Origin: Clostridia bacterium
GTDB lineage: Bacteria; Bacillota_A; Clostridia; Oscillospirales; CAG-272
Length of the DNA stretch: 9,656 nucleotides
NCBI GenBank assembly: GCA_017408625.1
Contig: JAFQUG010000226.1
Coordinates: forward strand, 1 to 9,656
Direction of reading: 5' to 3'
Position numbers and translations under genes: made by a program. Of this stretch, positions 1 to 6,362 are shown in pieces. Below the pieces are notes generated by a model. That model had not been told where the DNA came from. It worked only from the letters and a program-made list of their open reading frames with translations, and made no database searches. Each line of letters opens with the position of its first letter. Position 1 is the stretch's first letter.

Positions 1-118
1 AGGGTTATTCTAAAAACATTTGATGCTTTTTTATATTTCAAAATTTTATCCACTATACTTTCCCTTCTTTGTTCATCCATGAAATTCTTATTTGTCGTTC
101 TGCTTTATCGCCAGTTTC
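1..118. other. AT-rich intergenic DNA, no gene seen
   Basis: The left edge is clearly more AT-rich than the coding parts of the window. It has stops in all frames on both strands and shows no ribosome binding site in front of a plausible reading frame. A 61-codon frame starting at 69 has no family resemblance and runs through the palindromes to its right, so I do not call it. I see no gene or convincing regulatory site here. Confidence 0.5.
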
Positions 119-151
119 GCCTTTGTATTACAAAGGCATCGGGCAAAGCCC
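119..151. repeat. Two adjacent small hairpins
   Basis: Positions 119-127 (GCCTTTGTA) and 129-137 (TACAAAGGC) form a perfect 9-bp inverted repeat with one base between the arms. It is followed at once by GGGC-AAA-GCCC at 141-151. Neither is followed by a T-run on either strand that would make a clear terminator. They appear to be part of the dense palindromic tract that fills the left 600 bases. Confidence 0.5.
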
Positions 152-180
152 ATACCCCTGGAGTTGCGCGTATACTAAGA

Positions 181-222
181 CTCCCTCCGGGAGGGAGCTG
201 TCAGCGAAGCTGACTGAGGGAG
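181..222 (+). repeat. Palindromic intergenic element, copy A
   Basis: CTCCCTC (181-187) can pair with GAGGGAG at 191-197 or with the same heptamer at 216-222. Between the two lies a second hairpin, TCAGC-GAA-GCTGA (201-213). The outer 181-187/216-222 pairing would enclose the inner hairpin. A related element sits in opposite orientation at 264-311. Similar palindromic elements are common between genes in gut Clostridia, as far as I know, but I cannot name the family. Confidence 0.7.
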
Positions 223-263
223 AGCGCGTTACAATAAAGTTAGTACAAAACTAAAGTCACGCA

Positions 264-316
264 GGCTCCTTCCGTCACGCTCCGCGTGGCACCTTCCTCC
301 CGGAGGAAGGCTTTTT
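264..316 (-). repeat. Palindromic intergenic element, copy B (inverted), terminator-like on + strand
   Basis: This is the same layout as copy A read on the other strand. A stem CCTTCCTCC (292-300)/GGAGGAAGG (302-310) sits next to a hairpin CACGC-TCC-GCGTG (276-288). The stem sequences differ from copy A but remain paired. On the plus strand the larger stem is followed by CTTTTTG (311-317), so it could act as an intrinsic terminator for plus-strand transcripts. No plus-strand gene is seen upstream. Confidence 0.65.
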
Positions 317-325
317 GTTAGTTTC

Positions 326-354
326 ATTATAACACAAATCGGCAGAGGAAACAA
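326..354 (-). promoter_or_regulatory. Weak promoter candidate pointing left
   Basis: On the minus strand a consensus -10 TATAAT lies at 331-326, with TTGTTT at 354-349 and a 17-base spacer. The spacer overlaps the hairpin at 338-367, and the -35 matches only half of the consensus. No reading frame follows in the remaining 325 bases, so it would drive an RNA or a gene beyond the left edge. It may be chance. Confidence 0.2.
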
Positions 355-367
355 TACCTCTGCCGAT
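338..367. terminator. 11-bp hairpin, possible terminator
   Basis: Positions 338-348 (ATCGGCAGAGG) pair perfectly with 357-367 (CCTCTGCCGAT) around an 8-base loop. On the minus strand the stem is followed by TTGTGTTAT, a weak U-rich tail, so it could end transcripts from the XRE gene about 250 bases upstream. On the plus strand the tail is AT-rich but not a T-run. It could also be one more palindrome of the repeat tract. Confidence 0.45.
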
Positions 368-381
368 ATTTATATGTGTAT

Positions 382-433
382 CCGTAGGGGAGACCTGCGG
401 TCTCCCGCGGGCGAACACAGTTCGCCCCTACGG
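382..433. repeat. Two-hairpin element closed by an outer stem
   Basis: The outer arms CCGTA (382-386) and TACGG (429-433) enclose two hairpins: GGGAGACC-TGC-GGTCTCCC (388-406, loop 396-398) and GGGCGAAC-ACA-GTTCGCCC (409-427). The outer stem can instead extend to 9 bp (382-390/425-433) at the expense of the inner hairpins. The phrase 'TAGGGGCGAAC...GTTCGCCCC' resembles a repeat seen often between genes in gut Clostridia; that is from memory and not checked here. Confidence 0.65.
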
Positions 434-500
434 TATTTTAGATTAGACTTCCTTATGAGAAATGCCCGAAGGGCAGCCCTTTTCATTTTTCCTCTTGTTG

Positions 501-597
501 GGGAGGAATATTTGCAAGCAAATTTATCCTCCCGCACGAAAGCGGTTTATGGTCGCGCACCCAAACGCAGATCCATCATCATCGCGGGCGGGAGGAG
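501..597. repeat. Three-part inverted repeat with alternative pairings
   Basis: GGGAGGA occurs at 501-507 and again at 590-596, with its complement TCCTCCC once between them at 527-533. The left pairing (501-507/527-533) also carries an inner TTTGC-AA-GCAAA hairpin (511-522). The right pairing extends to 8 bp (527-534/589-596) and encloses about 54 bases. The two are mutually exclusive. The element lies just downstream of the XRE gene stop codon. I do not recognise it as a named repeat or RNA. Confidence 0.5.
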
Positions 598-617
598 AAC
601 ATTTCCCCCGTTATGCG

Positions 618-1742
618 TCAATCTTCGTCCCTTTGCTCCTGCACCTTTTGCTTAACCCAGGAGAGGGCTTCACAGTACTCAGGCATATCTCTGACGCTGT
701 CAAACCACGCCCATCTGGGATTCTCCAAGAGGTCACAGATGTACACGGCATTATAGCGAGACAGATTTACCATAGCAAACAGCTTATGTCTTTCGCCCTT
801 GCTGTCAATGGCATAATTCCAATCCTTGCTTACCTTCAAGTCCGAAAACAGCTTTCCGCCAACGCTGAGATATGTCTCGGGGAGTGCATGAGCCTCTTGA
901 TACATGGCAATCGCCTCTCGGAAATTCTTCCATCCTTGCTCACCCTCACCGCAGCCAAACAAGCAGGCAGACATGACCAACTGCTTGTAGGCATAAAACA
1001 TCTTCCAACCGTCAGGTACGACACCGCCGCCCAAGGAGCGAATCATGTCCAAAACCTCGCGGTGGAACTGCACCTTCCCTTGAGGTCCTAACTGATCGGG
1101 GTAACGACGATCCAACTGATCCGCCATGCTCTCAAACATTTCCAGTCCCTGTTGTACGTGCACATGCTCCCAATCACCATGTGCCATAGCGCGCGCAACC
1201 AAGCAGTAGCGTCGGCTCCATCCCGAGTAAGGCGTCATGCTCAGCCAGGATTGCAGATCCTTTTCTTCACAAATGGAAACCATGATCTGAATGGTAGCGT
1301 TACGATAGCGCGTTTCCAATAGTCTTGGCACCAGCTTCTCGACCAGCGGCATGTATTTGCGAAGCTTTGTCTCATCAGCCGCAGCGTAATCCTTGATATC
1401 CTGCACCAATACGTAGGCATACTCGTCGTTTTCGGGATATTTGCAGCAATACTCCCGGATAAATTCAATGCGCTTCGCGCCGTCCGATATACTGTCGAGT
1501 GTTGGATAGAACGCCTCGTGCTCCTCTTGCTTTAATTTTGTATCGTTGGAAAGCAGGCTGTCCACGCTCACACCGAAATAATTGGCAATCGAGGGCAAAA
1601 GCTCTAAGTCGGGGTAACAAATGCCAATCTCCCAACGCGAGACAGACTGTCCCGACACACCCAGTACGTCGGCAAGAGCCTCCTGTGTAATTTCCTTTTG
1701 CTTACGCAGTTTTTTGAGATTTTCCGAAAAATTCAATTTCAT
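618..1742 (-). CDS. XRE-family regulator with helical C-terminal region
   Basis: Residues about 7-62 form an XRE/Cro-type helix-turn-helix (LRKQKEITQEALADVLGVS, then SGQSVSRWE as recognition helix, then PDLELLPSIANYFGVSVDSLL). This marks it as a DNA-binding repressor or activator. The remaining 310 or so residues look helical and TPR-like, with no motif I can name. Such tails often sense a peptide or partner protein, but no ligand can be inferred here. An ATG at 1751 lies 1-2 bases from the AAAGGTG ribosome binding site (1754-1760). The ATG at 1742 leaves about 11 bases, so I prefer it (374 residues, starting MKLNFSENLK). The gene has its own promoter and is separated from the aminotransferase by a terminator, so it is probably monocistronic. 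The DNA-binding fold is certain; the target is unknown. Confidence 0.88.
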   Translation of the reverse strand: MKLNFSENLKKLRKQKEITQEALADVLGVSGQSVSRWEIGICYPDLELLPSIANYFGVSVDSLLSNDTKLKQEEHEAFYPTLDSISDGAKRIEFIREYCCKYPENDEYAYVLVQDIKDYAAADETKLRKYMPLVEKLVPRLLETRYRNATIQIMVSICEEKDLQSWLSMTPYSGWSRRYCLVARAMAHGDWEHVHVQQGLEMFESMADQLDRRYPDQLGPQGKVQFHREVLDMIRSLGGGVVPDGWKMFYAYKQLVMSACLFGCGEGEQGWKNFREAIAMYQEAHALPETYLSVGGKLFSDLKVSKDWNYAIDSKGERHKLFAMVNLSRYNAVYICDLLENPRWAWFDSVRDMPEYCEALSWVKQKVQEQRDED

Positions 1743-1786
1743 CAAGATCATTCACCTTTCAAAATAAATTTGAAGTGGACTCTTCG

Positions 1787-1820
1787 AGTATAGTATAGCA
1801 AACGGAAAAGCAAAATGCAA
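1787..1820 (-). promoter_or_regulatory. Sigma-A promoter of the left XRE gene
   Basis: On the minus strand TTGCAT (1820-1815) is followed after 17 bases by TATACT (1797-1792). A TG motif one base upstream of the -10 makes it an extended -10. The start would be near 1785, about 40 bases before the ATG. A second TATACT overlaps at 1792-1787. A perfect TTGACA further upstream (1848-1843) has only a poor -10 at correct spacing. Confidence 0.7.
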
Positions 1821-1866
1821 TATCACGCTGATTGAGAGTCAGTGTCAAAATTGGTGATTTTTTCGC

Positions 1867-1894
1867 AAAAACGGCGGGACTTCCCCGCCGTTTT
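1867..1894 (-). terminator. Rho-independent terminator of the aminotransferase gene
   Basis: The arms 1868-1878 and 1884-1894 (AAAACGGCGGG/CCCGCCGTTTT) form an 11-bp GC-rich stem with a 5-base loop. On the minus strand it ends in a run of five Ts and lies 7 bases after the aminotransferase stop codon. A-tracts on both sides could make it bidirectional. Confidence 0.88.
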
Positions 1895-1901
1895 CTCATT
1901 T

Positions 1902-2750
1902 TCAAATCCTCACGCCTGTCTGCGCGTAGACCTCGTCCAAAAACAATTCCTGCAATCTTTGCGCCAATTCCCTGTCCTTGCCGCCGACCGTGATGCCGTC
2001 GATCTCGGACACGTACAAAACATTCTTGGTCGTGCTGCACAGAATGATCTCGTCTGCCTGCATGACCTCGTCCACCGTAAACTCGCGCACTTCAACCCCG
2101 ATGCCGTTTTGGTCGCAAAGGTTGTGAACGACCTTTCGCGTAATACCGGGCAATACCAAATGATCCAGCGGCGGCATGACTACCGCGCCGTCCTTGATCA
2201 TGAGAATACTGCTGTGCGCGGCCTCAGTCACGCGGCCACCTCTGTGCCAGAGCACCTCGTCAGCCCCCGCGCGCGTCGCTTTTTCGGACGCAAACACGTT
2301 GGGTAACAGATTGGTAGTCTTGATATGGCAGTACTCATAGCGCAGATCCTGCATGCTGATCAGCTTGACTACCTTATCCTTGGGCGTCAGCGCGATCGGC
2401 TTTGCAAACATGATCAGATTGGGCATGGCCCCTTCGGGATACTCGTGCTTGCGGGGTGCTGCACCGCGCGTCACCTGTAAATACAGCATGTGCGCGTCAC
2501 CCTCGGATGCGGCAAGCAAGCGGTCAATTTCGCCCATCAGCTGCTCGCGCGGCATGGAAAACGCAATATCGGTCAGCGCGCAGCTGTTATACAGTCTGTC
2601 CAGGTGCAAATCCATGGCAAACGGCTTGCCGCCAAGCACCAGCACGGCGTCATACACCGCGTCACCGAAAAACACGGATCTGTCGGAAAGCGGGATCATC
2701 ATCTCGTCCCAGTTCCCGATCTGCCCGTTTATATATGCCTTGGTCGCCAT
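1902..2750 (-). CDS. dat: D-amino-acid (D-alanine) aminotransferase, class IV PLP fold
   Basis: This 282-residue protein matches the D-alanine transaminase branch of the class IV PLP enzymes in length and motifs. In the family the enzyme exchanges amino groups between D-alanine and 2-oxoglutarate, giving the D-glutamate used in peptidoglycan. Visible features are LSDRSVFFGDAVYDAV (21-36), with Tyr33 at the substrate-site position. TRGAAPRKH (94-102) supplies the Arg-x-His pair (Arg100, His102) that distinguishes D-amino-acid from branched-chain enzymes. The catalytic Lys144 is in HIKTTNLLPN, Glu176 in RVTEAAHSS, then LPGITRKVV (200-208) and CSTTKNV for the PLP phosphate. An ATG at 2765 is in frame, but GGGAGG lies inside that extension and sits 6 bases before the ATG at 2750, so I use the latter. 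It is monocistronic with its own strong promoter. A lyase of the same fold (PabC) is the main alternative and is unlikely given the Arg-x-His pair. Confidence 0.92.
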   Translation of the reverse strand: MATKAYINGQIGNWDEMMIPLSDRSVFFGDAVYDAVLVLGGKPFAMDLHLDRLYNSCALTDIAFSMPREQLMGEIDRLLAASEGDAHMLYLQVTRGAAPRKHEYPEGAMPNLIMFAKPIALTPKDKVVKLISMQDLRYEYCHIKTTNLLPNVFASEKATRAGADEVLWHRGGRVTEAAHSSILMIKDGAVVMPPLDHLVLPGITRKVVHNLCDQNGIGVEVREFTVDEVMQADEIILCSTTKNVLYVSEIDGITVGGKDRELAQRLQELFLDEVYAQTGVRI

Positions 2751-2783
2751 CTCGCACCTCCCCAAAGGATCTTACAGGAGTAT

Positions 2784-2812
2784 ATTGTACCACGCGAAAA
2801 GCCTTGTGTCAA
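2784..2812 (-). promoter_or_regulatory. Near-consensus sigma-A promoter of dat
   Basis: A perfect -35 TTGACA (2812-2807) is followed by a 17-base spacer and -10 TACAAT (2789-2784), 5 of 6 to consensus. The start would fall near 2777, about 27 bases before the ATG at 2750, leaving just enough leader for the GGGAGG site. This is the best sigma-A match in the window and suggests strong, basal expression. Confidence 0.88.
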
Positions 2813-2821
2813 GGGGTTTTG

Positions 2822-2837
2822 TGTTCGCCTGCGAACA
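2822..2837. promoter_or_regulatory. Perfect palindrome upstream of the dat promoter (operator candidate)
   Basis: TGTTCGC (2822-2828) and GCGAACA (2831-2837) are perfect arms around two bases. The centre is about 52 bases upstream of the predicted dat start, 9 bases beyond the -35. No T-run follows on either strand, which argues against a terminator for the gene that stops at 2878. A dimeric DNA-binding protein could bind here; which one is unknown. Confidence 0.45.
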
Positions 2838-2877
2838 ACCAACCCATATCCTCATCAAACGCTGCCCTACAACAGCT

Positions 2878-5037
2878 TTATATGGTATACGACGGATGCT
2901 CCGGTGCTTTTTTATCCAACACCCAGGGCAGATCGATGCCAAAATCGAGCTGAAGAATGGGCGCGTCAAATTCCTTTTCCACTCTGTTGCATTCGTCGCT
3001 GAACCATAAAATCACGCCCTTGGCCACCTCGTATGCATCCTCTGACCTCAACGTGACCAACTGACCACCCACCACGCGGGTCAATTCCTTTCCCTTGACC
3101 AACTTGCCGCGCACGTGGCAGGTGCAGTCATAATGCCAGCTGCCGTCGCGATTTTGATGGCACGCAGCACTTTCCGTAATGCGTTCAAGGTCAACTCCCA
3201 GAGCCTCAAACATGCCCTTTACCTGCAAGGGCGCGTGCGTGACAGCCTTTTGGTAATTTGCGCACCAATCGCACGTACACCGCTTGGACACGGGCTTCAG
3301 TGTCTTGTAGATCTCGCGCGTTCTTTCCACGTCCACGTCAATGACATAGTCGCCAAAGGTAAAGCGCGTCGCGCGACGGGCAAAGCTGTCATCGTCAATT
3401 TTCTTTTGCAAAATATACTGTCGCATGCCGTGATATTTTTGCCCTTGGTGCTCATGATCGGCGGTAAAATCGCGGATCACCACAAATCCCGCCTGCAGAT
3501 ACATATTCAGAATGGCTTCAAAATGCTCTTTTTCGGGGTAGATCGGCCCTTCGGTCAGATATACCTCGGCATGGGTAAATCCCCTTCTTTGGGCATCCTT
3601 CAGCGCATGCTGCAAAAGCCTTTCCCCCATGCAACTGTCCACAAATGCGGGAGCTACCAGCATATCCACAATGGCAAGGATCTTGCTACCCTCGGGGGCG
3701 GTGGGCACGGCACGCTGCTCCTCATCAATCCCAAGCGCGAAATAACTGTCCTTCTCCTTGCAGTTAAGATAGGCAAGAATGTCGTTTCCCGCATAAGCGC
3801 AATAGCCTTTCATGATGCCCTCATTGATCAGCCTTTCGACCAGCGCGCGGTAATAGGCATGCATCTGCGCGTCAAAATAGCCGCGGAATCGGAAATTCTT
3901 GACCACGTTCATATAGTCGATCTCAAAATCGTACTCGGTGCTGTAATTGTTCCAGGTCGGGCCGCAGGCATACCTTTTGCAAAACGCAAAATACGCTTGC
4001 CACTCGTGTCTGCAAAGCTGATGGTAGGTGATCTGCTCGTCCACGATGCGCTTTTTCAACTCCCTGGTGGCAGGATCTTCCAAAAGATGCATGTGCGAAT
4101 CAAAAAACCAATACATCTGCCAATGTGATCTGACTTCGTTGGTCAAAAGATTCAGCAGCGGCGCATGACAGGGCGTGATACCACGCTTGAGCCCATCGTA
4201 CTGCCCTGCCAGCTCGTAAGCCTTGGTCAGCGCAGCCACAAAGCCCTCGGTGTCCCCAGCATCGCGGCACAATTCTGCCTTTTTTGCATATGCAAGCGCA
4301 TAACCGTTATCCGTTTCATAGAGAATATCCTCGCCAAATACCGTCTCGGAAATGACGCGATACGCCTCCAAGGACTCAAGCGTATTGTACTTCAAAAGCA
4401 ACCCGCACAGCTTTTGCGTCTGCTCGCGGATCTCCCTTTGCTGCTGCCGCAATTTGTCCTCACCCGTCATCACCGCAAGCTGATTTTCGGGTGTTTTGAG
4501 CCTTCTTGCCAGCACATCCGCCTCGTCCATGCGCCCGCGTGCGCGGTATGCGCGCACAAGCATGGTGGTATAGGATTCATGCTCGGGGTACTTGGCGTGC
4601 AGATATTCAAAATGCTGAATGGCATGATCCAGATAATAGAAGTTGTTCGGGCGATCCTTGACGTCGCGCTCACCGAGAAACAGCTCGTCGCAGGCGCGGC
4701 GGTACAGGAAGGTCTCGTCGTCTGGATATTCCTCCAACGCCTCCAAGGCCACCAGCAAGGTCAGCTCCTCGCCAAACGGCAGGTTTGCCTGAAACTTTTG
4801 CTCCAGCTCCTGCCTGCGGCTGCCGCCCAGCAGCTCGTTGACGCCAATGCCCAACGCCTTGGACAGCGGCAGCAGCAAGCCGATATCGGGCAGGCTTTGC
4901 CCGGTCTCCCACTTGGAAACGGCTTGCGCGGAAACGCCCAACACCTGCGCCAGCGCCTCCTGCGTCATTCCCTTTTGCTTGCGTCCGCGGCGGATACTCT
5001 CCCCAAACGCACTTGCATTCAACTGATTTTCGGACAT
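2878..5037 (-). CDS. Fusion protein: XRE helix-turn-helix, helical repeats, GNAT acetyltransferase, Cys/His-rich C-terminal module
   Basis: Four parts can be seen in 719 residues. Residues 13-70 are an XRE helix-turn-helix (GMTQEALAQVLGVSAQAVSKWE). Residues about 80-390 are helical and TPR-like, ending in an aromatic-rich stretch. Residues about 400-530 look like a GNAT acetyltransferase: the acetyl-CoA loop region is VAPAFVDSCMGERLLQHAL (461-479), followed by RGFTHAEVYL and MYLQAGFVVIRD (512-523). Residues 553-719 begin GDYVIDVDVERTREIYKTL and carry Cys587-x-Cys589-x2-Cys592, then Cys626-His627, His635, Cys638-x-Cys640-His641. I recognise this last module only vaguely from unnamed clostridial proteins; metal binding is inference. 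The ATG at 5037 is preceded by AAGGAGG at 5-6 bases. The gene has its own extended -10 promoter and no convincing terminator before dat. It probably couples DNA binding to an acetyltransferase activity with unknown substrate. The long reading frame shows no frameshift, so the fusion looks real. Confidence 0.88.
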   Translation of the reverse strand: MSENQLNASAFGESIRRGRKQKGMTQEALAQVLGVSAQAVSKWETGQSLPDIGLLLPLSKALGIGVNELLGGSRRQELEQKFQANLPFGEELTLLVALEALEEYPDDETFLYRRACDELFLGERDVKDRPNNFYYLDHAIQHFEYLHAKYPEHESYTTMLVRAYRARGRMDEADVLARRLKTPENQLAVMTGEDKLRQQQREIREQTQKLCGLLLKYNTLESLEAYRVISETVFGEDILYETDNGYALAYAKKAELCRDAGDTEGFVAALTKAYELAGQYDGLKRGITPCHAPLLNLLTNEVRSHWQMYWFFDSHMHLLEDPATRELKKRIVDEQITYHQLCRHEWQAYFAFCKRYACGPTWNNYSTEYDFEIDYMNVVKNFRFRGYFDAQMHAYYRALVERLINEGIMKGYCAYAGNDILAYLNCKEKDSYFALGIDEEQRAVPTAPEGSKILAIVDMLVAPAFVDSCMGERLLQHALKDAQRRGFTHAEVYLTEGPIYPEKEHFEAILNMYLQAGFVVIRDFTADHEHQGQKYHGMRQYILQKKIDDDSFARRATRFTFGDYVIDVDVERTREIYKTLKPVSKRCTCDWCANYQKAVTHAPLQVKGMFEALGVDLERITESAACHQNRDGSWHYDCTCHVRGKLVKGKELTRVVGGQLVTLRSEDAYEVAKGVILWFSDECNRVEKEFDAPILQLDFGIDLPWVLDKKAPEHPSYTI

Positions 5038-5066
5038 ATACGCCTCCTTGATCGGTTTCTGTTTTC

Positions 5067-5095
5067 ATTATAGCATAAGGCTTTTTGAATTGCAA
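5067..5095 (-). promoter_or_regulatory. Extended -10 promoter of the XRE-GNAT fusion gene
   Basis: TTGCAA (5095-5090), a 17-base spacer and a perfect TATAAT (5072-5067), with TG one base upstream of the -10. The start would be near 5060, about 23 bases before the ATG. The layout (TTGCAw, 17 bases, TGC before TATAmT) matches that of the other XRE gene at 1787-1820. Confidence 0.8.
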
Positions 5096-5118
5096 TAGAA
5101 ATGTGGGATATGCGTATT

Positions 5119-5131
5119 CAACTAACAGTTG
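5119..5131. promoter_or_regulatory. Small palindrome upstream of the fusion gene promoter
   Basis: CAACT-AAC-AGTTG is a 13-base inverted repeat centred about 65 bases upstream of the predicted start of the XRE-GNAT gene. It could be an operator for that regulator itself. A 5-bp arm can easily arise by chance, so this is only a candidate. Confidence 0.25.
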
Positions 5132-5164
5132 TTATTGCTTGCCAATGTAAAGACTCCTCTGATG

Positions 5165-5211
5165 CAAAAAAAGAACCGCTCCAAGCGCGCCTTAAGCGCA
5201 CCTGAAGCAGC
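5165..5211 (-). terminator. Strong rho-independent terminator of the sigma/anti-sigma operon
   Basis: The arms 5175-5190 and 5196-5211 form an unbroken 16-bp stem when read as minus-strand RNA, including several G-U pairs, with a 5-base loop. It is followed by UUC and a run of seven Us (complement of 5166-5172). It starts about 24 bases after the stop at 5235. The many G-U pairs make the stem stable only as minus-strand RNA, so it is directional. Confidence 0.85.
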
Positions 5212-5234
5212 CCATATCATATTTCTTTCAAAAA

Positions 5235-6362
5235 TCATTCGGGAATGACGTAGTCTCCGATGTCGATCACGACCTTGGGATAGTCCTCGAGAGCATCGGC
5301 AGCCCAAGCCACGGCCGCGTCGAAATCCTCTTCCAAAACCGCTATGACCACGTCGCCCGTTCTGTCACTCACGCACCATTCAGTTACCCGATATCCAAGC
5401 GCAATCATCTTGTCTACCGTTTGATCGGCATACGCCTGCAGATCAGACATCGAATACTCGCCATAATGATACACCACCACGTTTTTATACAGGTCAAGCA
5501 CAAGAGATATTTCGCTCATCTCCTGATCGGTGGGTGCTACCAGTCTGACGTGCAGCCGATTGTTTTCAATATAGCATCCGCCATAATACGCGGGATAATC
5601 CGGCACGTAACCTTGACTCAAGAAATACCTTGTCAGCGCATCGCTCGCCTTGACCGCCTGCTCCTGGTTCTTTATCAACGAATTCAGATCGACGTACCTG
5701 AGCTCATAAGCGTTCTTATGCGGCATATACGACACGTTGACAAACAGGGTTTGTACTATTTCCCTGCTCTCGGTTTCCAAAATGCTGATTGTGATATCCG
5801 TGGGCTCTTCAAACCATCCAGTAACCGAAAAGGAGCTTTCCCCCTCAAATCCCTGCGCATATACGTTATAAGCCACCATCACGTGCTCGTCTGTTCCTTC
5901 TACGATCTTGCCGTTATACGAAACAGAGAGCTCGTATTTTGCAAACAACGTCTCGTTGCTCTCTATAGCGCAGGACGGACGCACCTTGAAATGAAATAAC
6001 GGCATATTCACGCCAAATATATTGCCCTGATTGTTCTGCCCGACCGAAGAACTCAGAACGTTCAAAACTCTGTTTTCCGCTCCCAACTCGGTCAACTCTC
6101 CGTTCTCGGCATATGCCGTGATCACAAAGCCTGATACGATATCATCATTTGGCGAATCTTCGGAAAACAGTCCTCCAAGCAGCACGCTCCCACTAATCAC
6201 CAAGCAAGCGCAAGCAGCAACCGTCAGCCATTTGACCCAAGCGTTCTTTTTTCGATCCGCCTTTTCGGGAGCGGCAAATTGCACCTCTTCAGCGGGGGCA
6301 GCCTTTTCAATCAGTGCAGGATCAAGACTGCCCAGGCTTTCATAAATATTTTTGTTCGTCAT
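5235..6362 (-). CDS. Membrane-anchored putative anti-sigma/sensor protein
   Basis: This 375-residue protein has a short cytoplasmic head, one membrane segment at about residues 45-66 (WLTVAACACLVISGSVLLGG) preceded by Lys/Arg-rich sequence, and a roughly 310-residue part predicted to lie outside the cell. The head contains NIYESLGSLDPALIEKA, the type of N-terminal motif seen in clostridial anti-sigma proteins. The last 130 residues contain DYPAYYGGCYIENNRLHVRL (255-274), which resembles the YYGG-type domain of some secreted clostridial proteins and protease propeptides; that likeness is from memory. Its ATG overlaps the sigma gene stop codon (ATGA), and GGAGG lies 10 bases upstream inside the sigma gene, so the two are translationally coupled. 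The likely role is to hold the ECF sigma at the membrane until the outer domain senses a signal. The signal is unknown, and the anti-sigma role rests mainly on context. Confidence 0.8.
   Translation of the reverse strand: MTNKNIYESLGSLDPALIEKAAPAEEVQFAAPEKADRKKNAWVKWLTVAACACLVISGSVLLGGLFSEDSPNDDIVSGFVITAYAENGELTELGAENRVLNVLSSSVGQNNQGNIFGVNMPLFHFKVRPSCAIESNETLFAKYELSVSYNGKIVEGTDEHVMVAYNVYAQGFEGESSFSVTGWFEEPTDITISILETESREIVQTLFVNVSYMPHKNAYELRYVDLNSLIKNQEQAVKASDALTRYFLSQGYVPDYPAYYGGCYIENNRLHVRLVAPTDQEMSEISLVLDLYKNVVVYHYGEYSMSDLQAYADQTVDKMIALGYRVTEWCVSDRTGDVVIAVLEEDFDAAVAWAADALEDYPKVVIDIGDYVIPE

Noticed and set aside
409..427. Possible LexA/SOS box (CGAAC-ACA-GTTCG)
   Set aside because: The Gram-positive LexA box needs four bases between the half-sites and this has three; it is also part of a two-hairpin repeat with no damage-response gene nearby. 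The palindrome at 2822-2837 has the half-sites in the wrong order.
1..617. CRISPR array
   Set aside because: The repeats are inverted, few, and unequally spaced; there are no regular direct repeats with spacers and no cas genes.
374..1091. Overlapping plus-strand frames of 93 and 209 codons
   Set aside because: They run through the palindromic elements and antisense to the XRE gene, lack ribosome binding sites and show no protein-like composition.
1843..1848. Perfect TTGACA on the minus strand upstream of the left XRE gene
   Set aside because: At 16-18 bases downstream the -10 matches at most half the consensus. The TTGCAT/TATACT pair nearer the gene is much better.
3115..5073. Long plus-strand frames (337 and 302 codons) opposite the fusion gene
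   Set aside because: They are shadows of the minus-strand codon pattern, with leucine- and glutamine-rich low-complexity stretches. The minus strand has clear domains, a promoter and a ribosome binding site.
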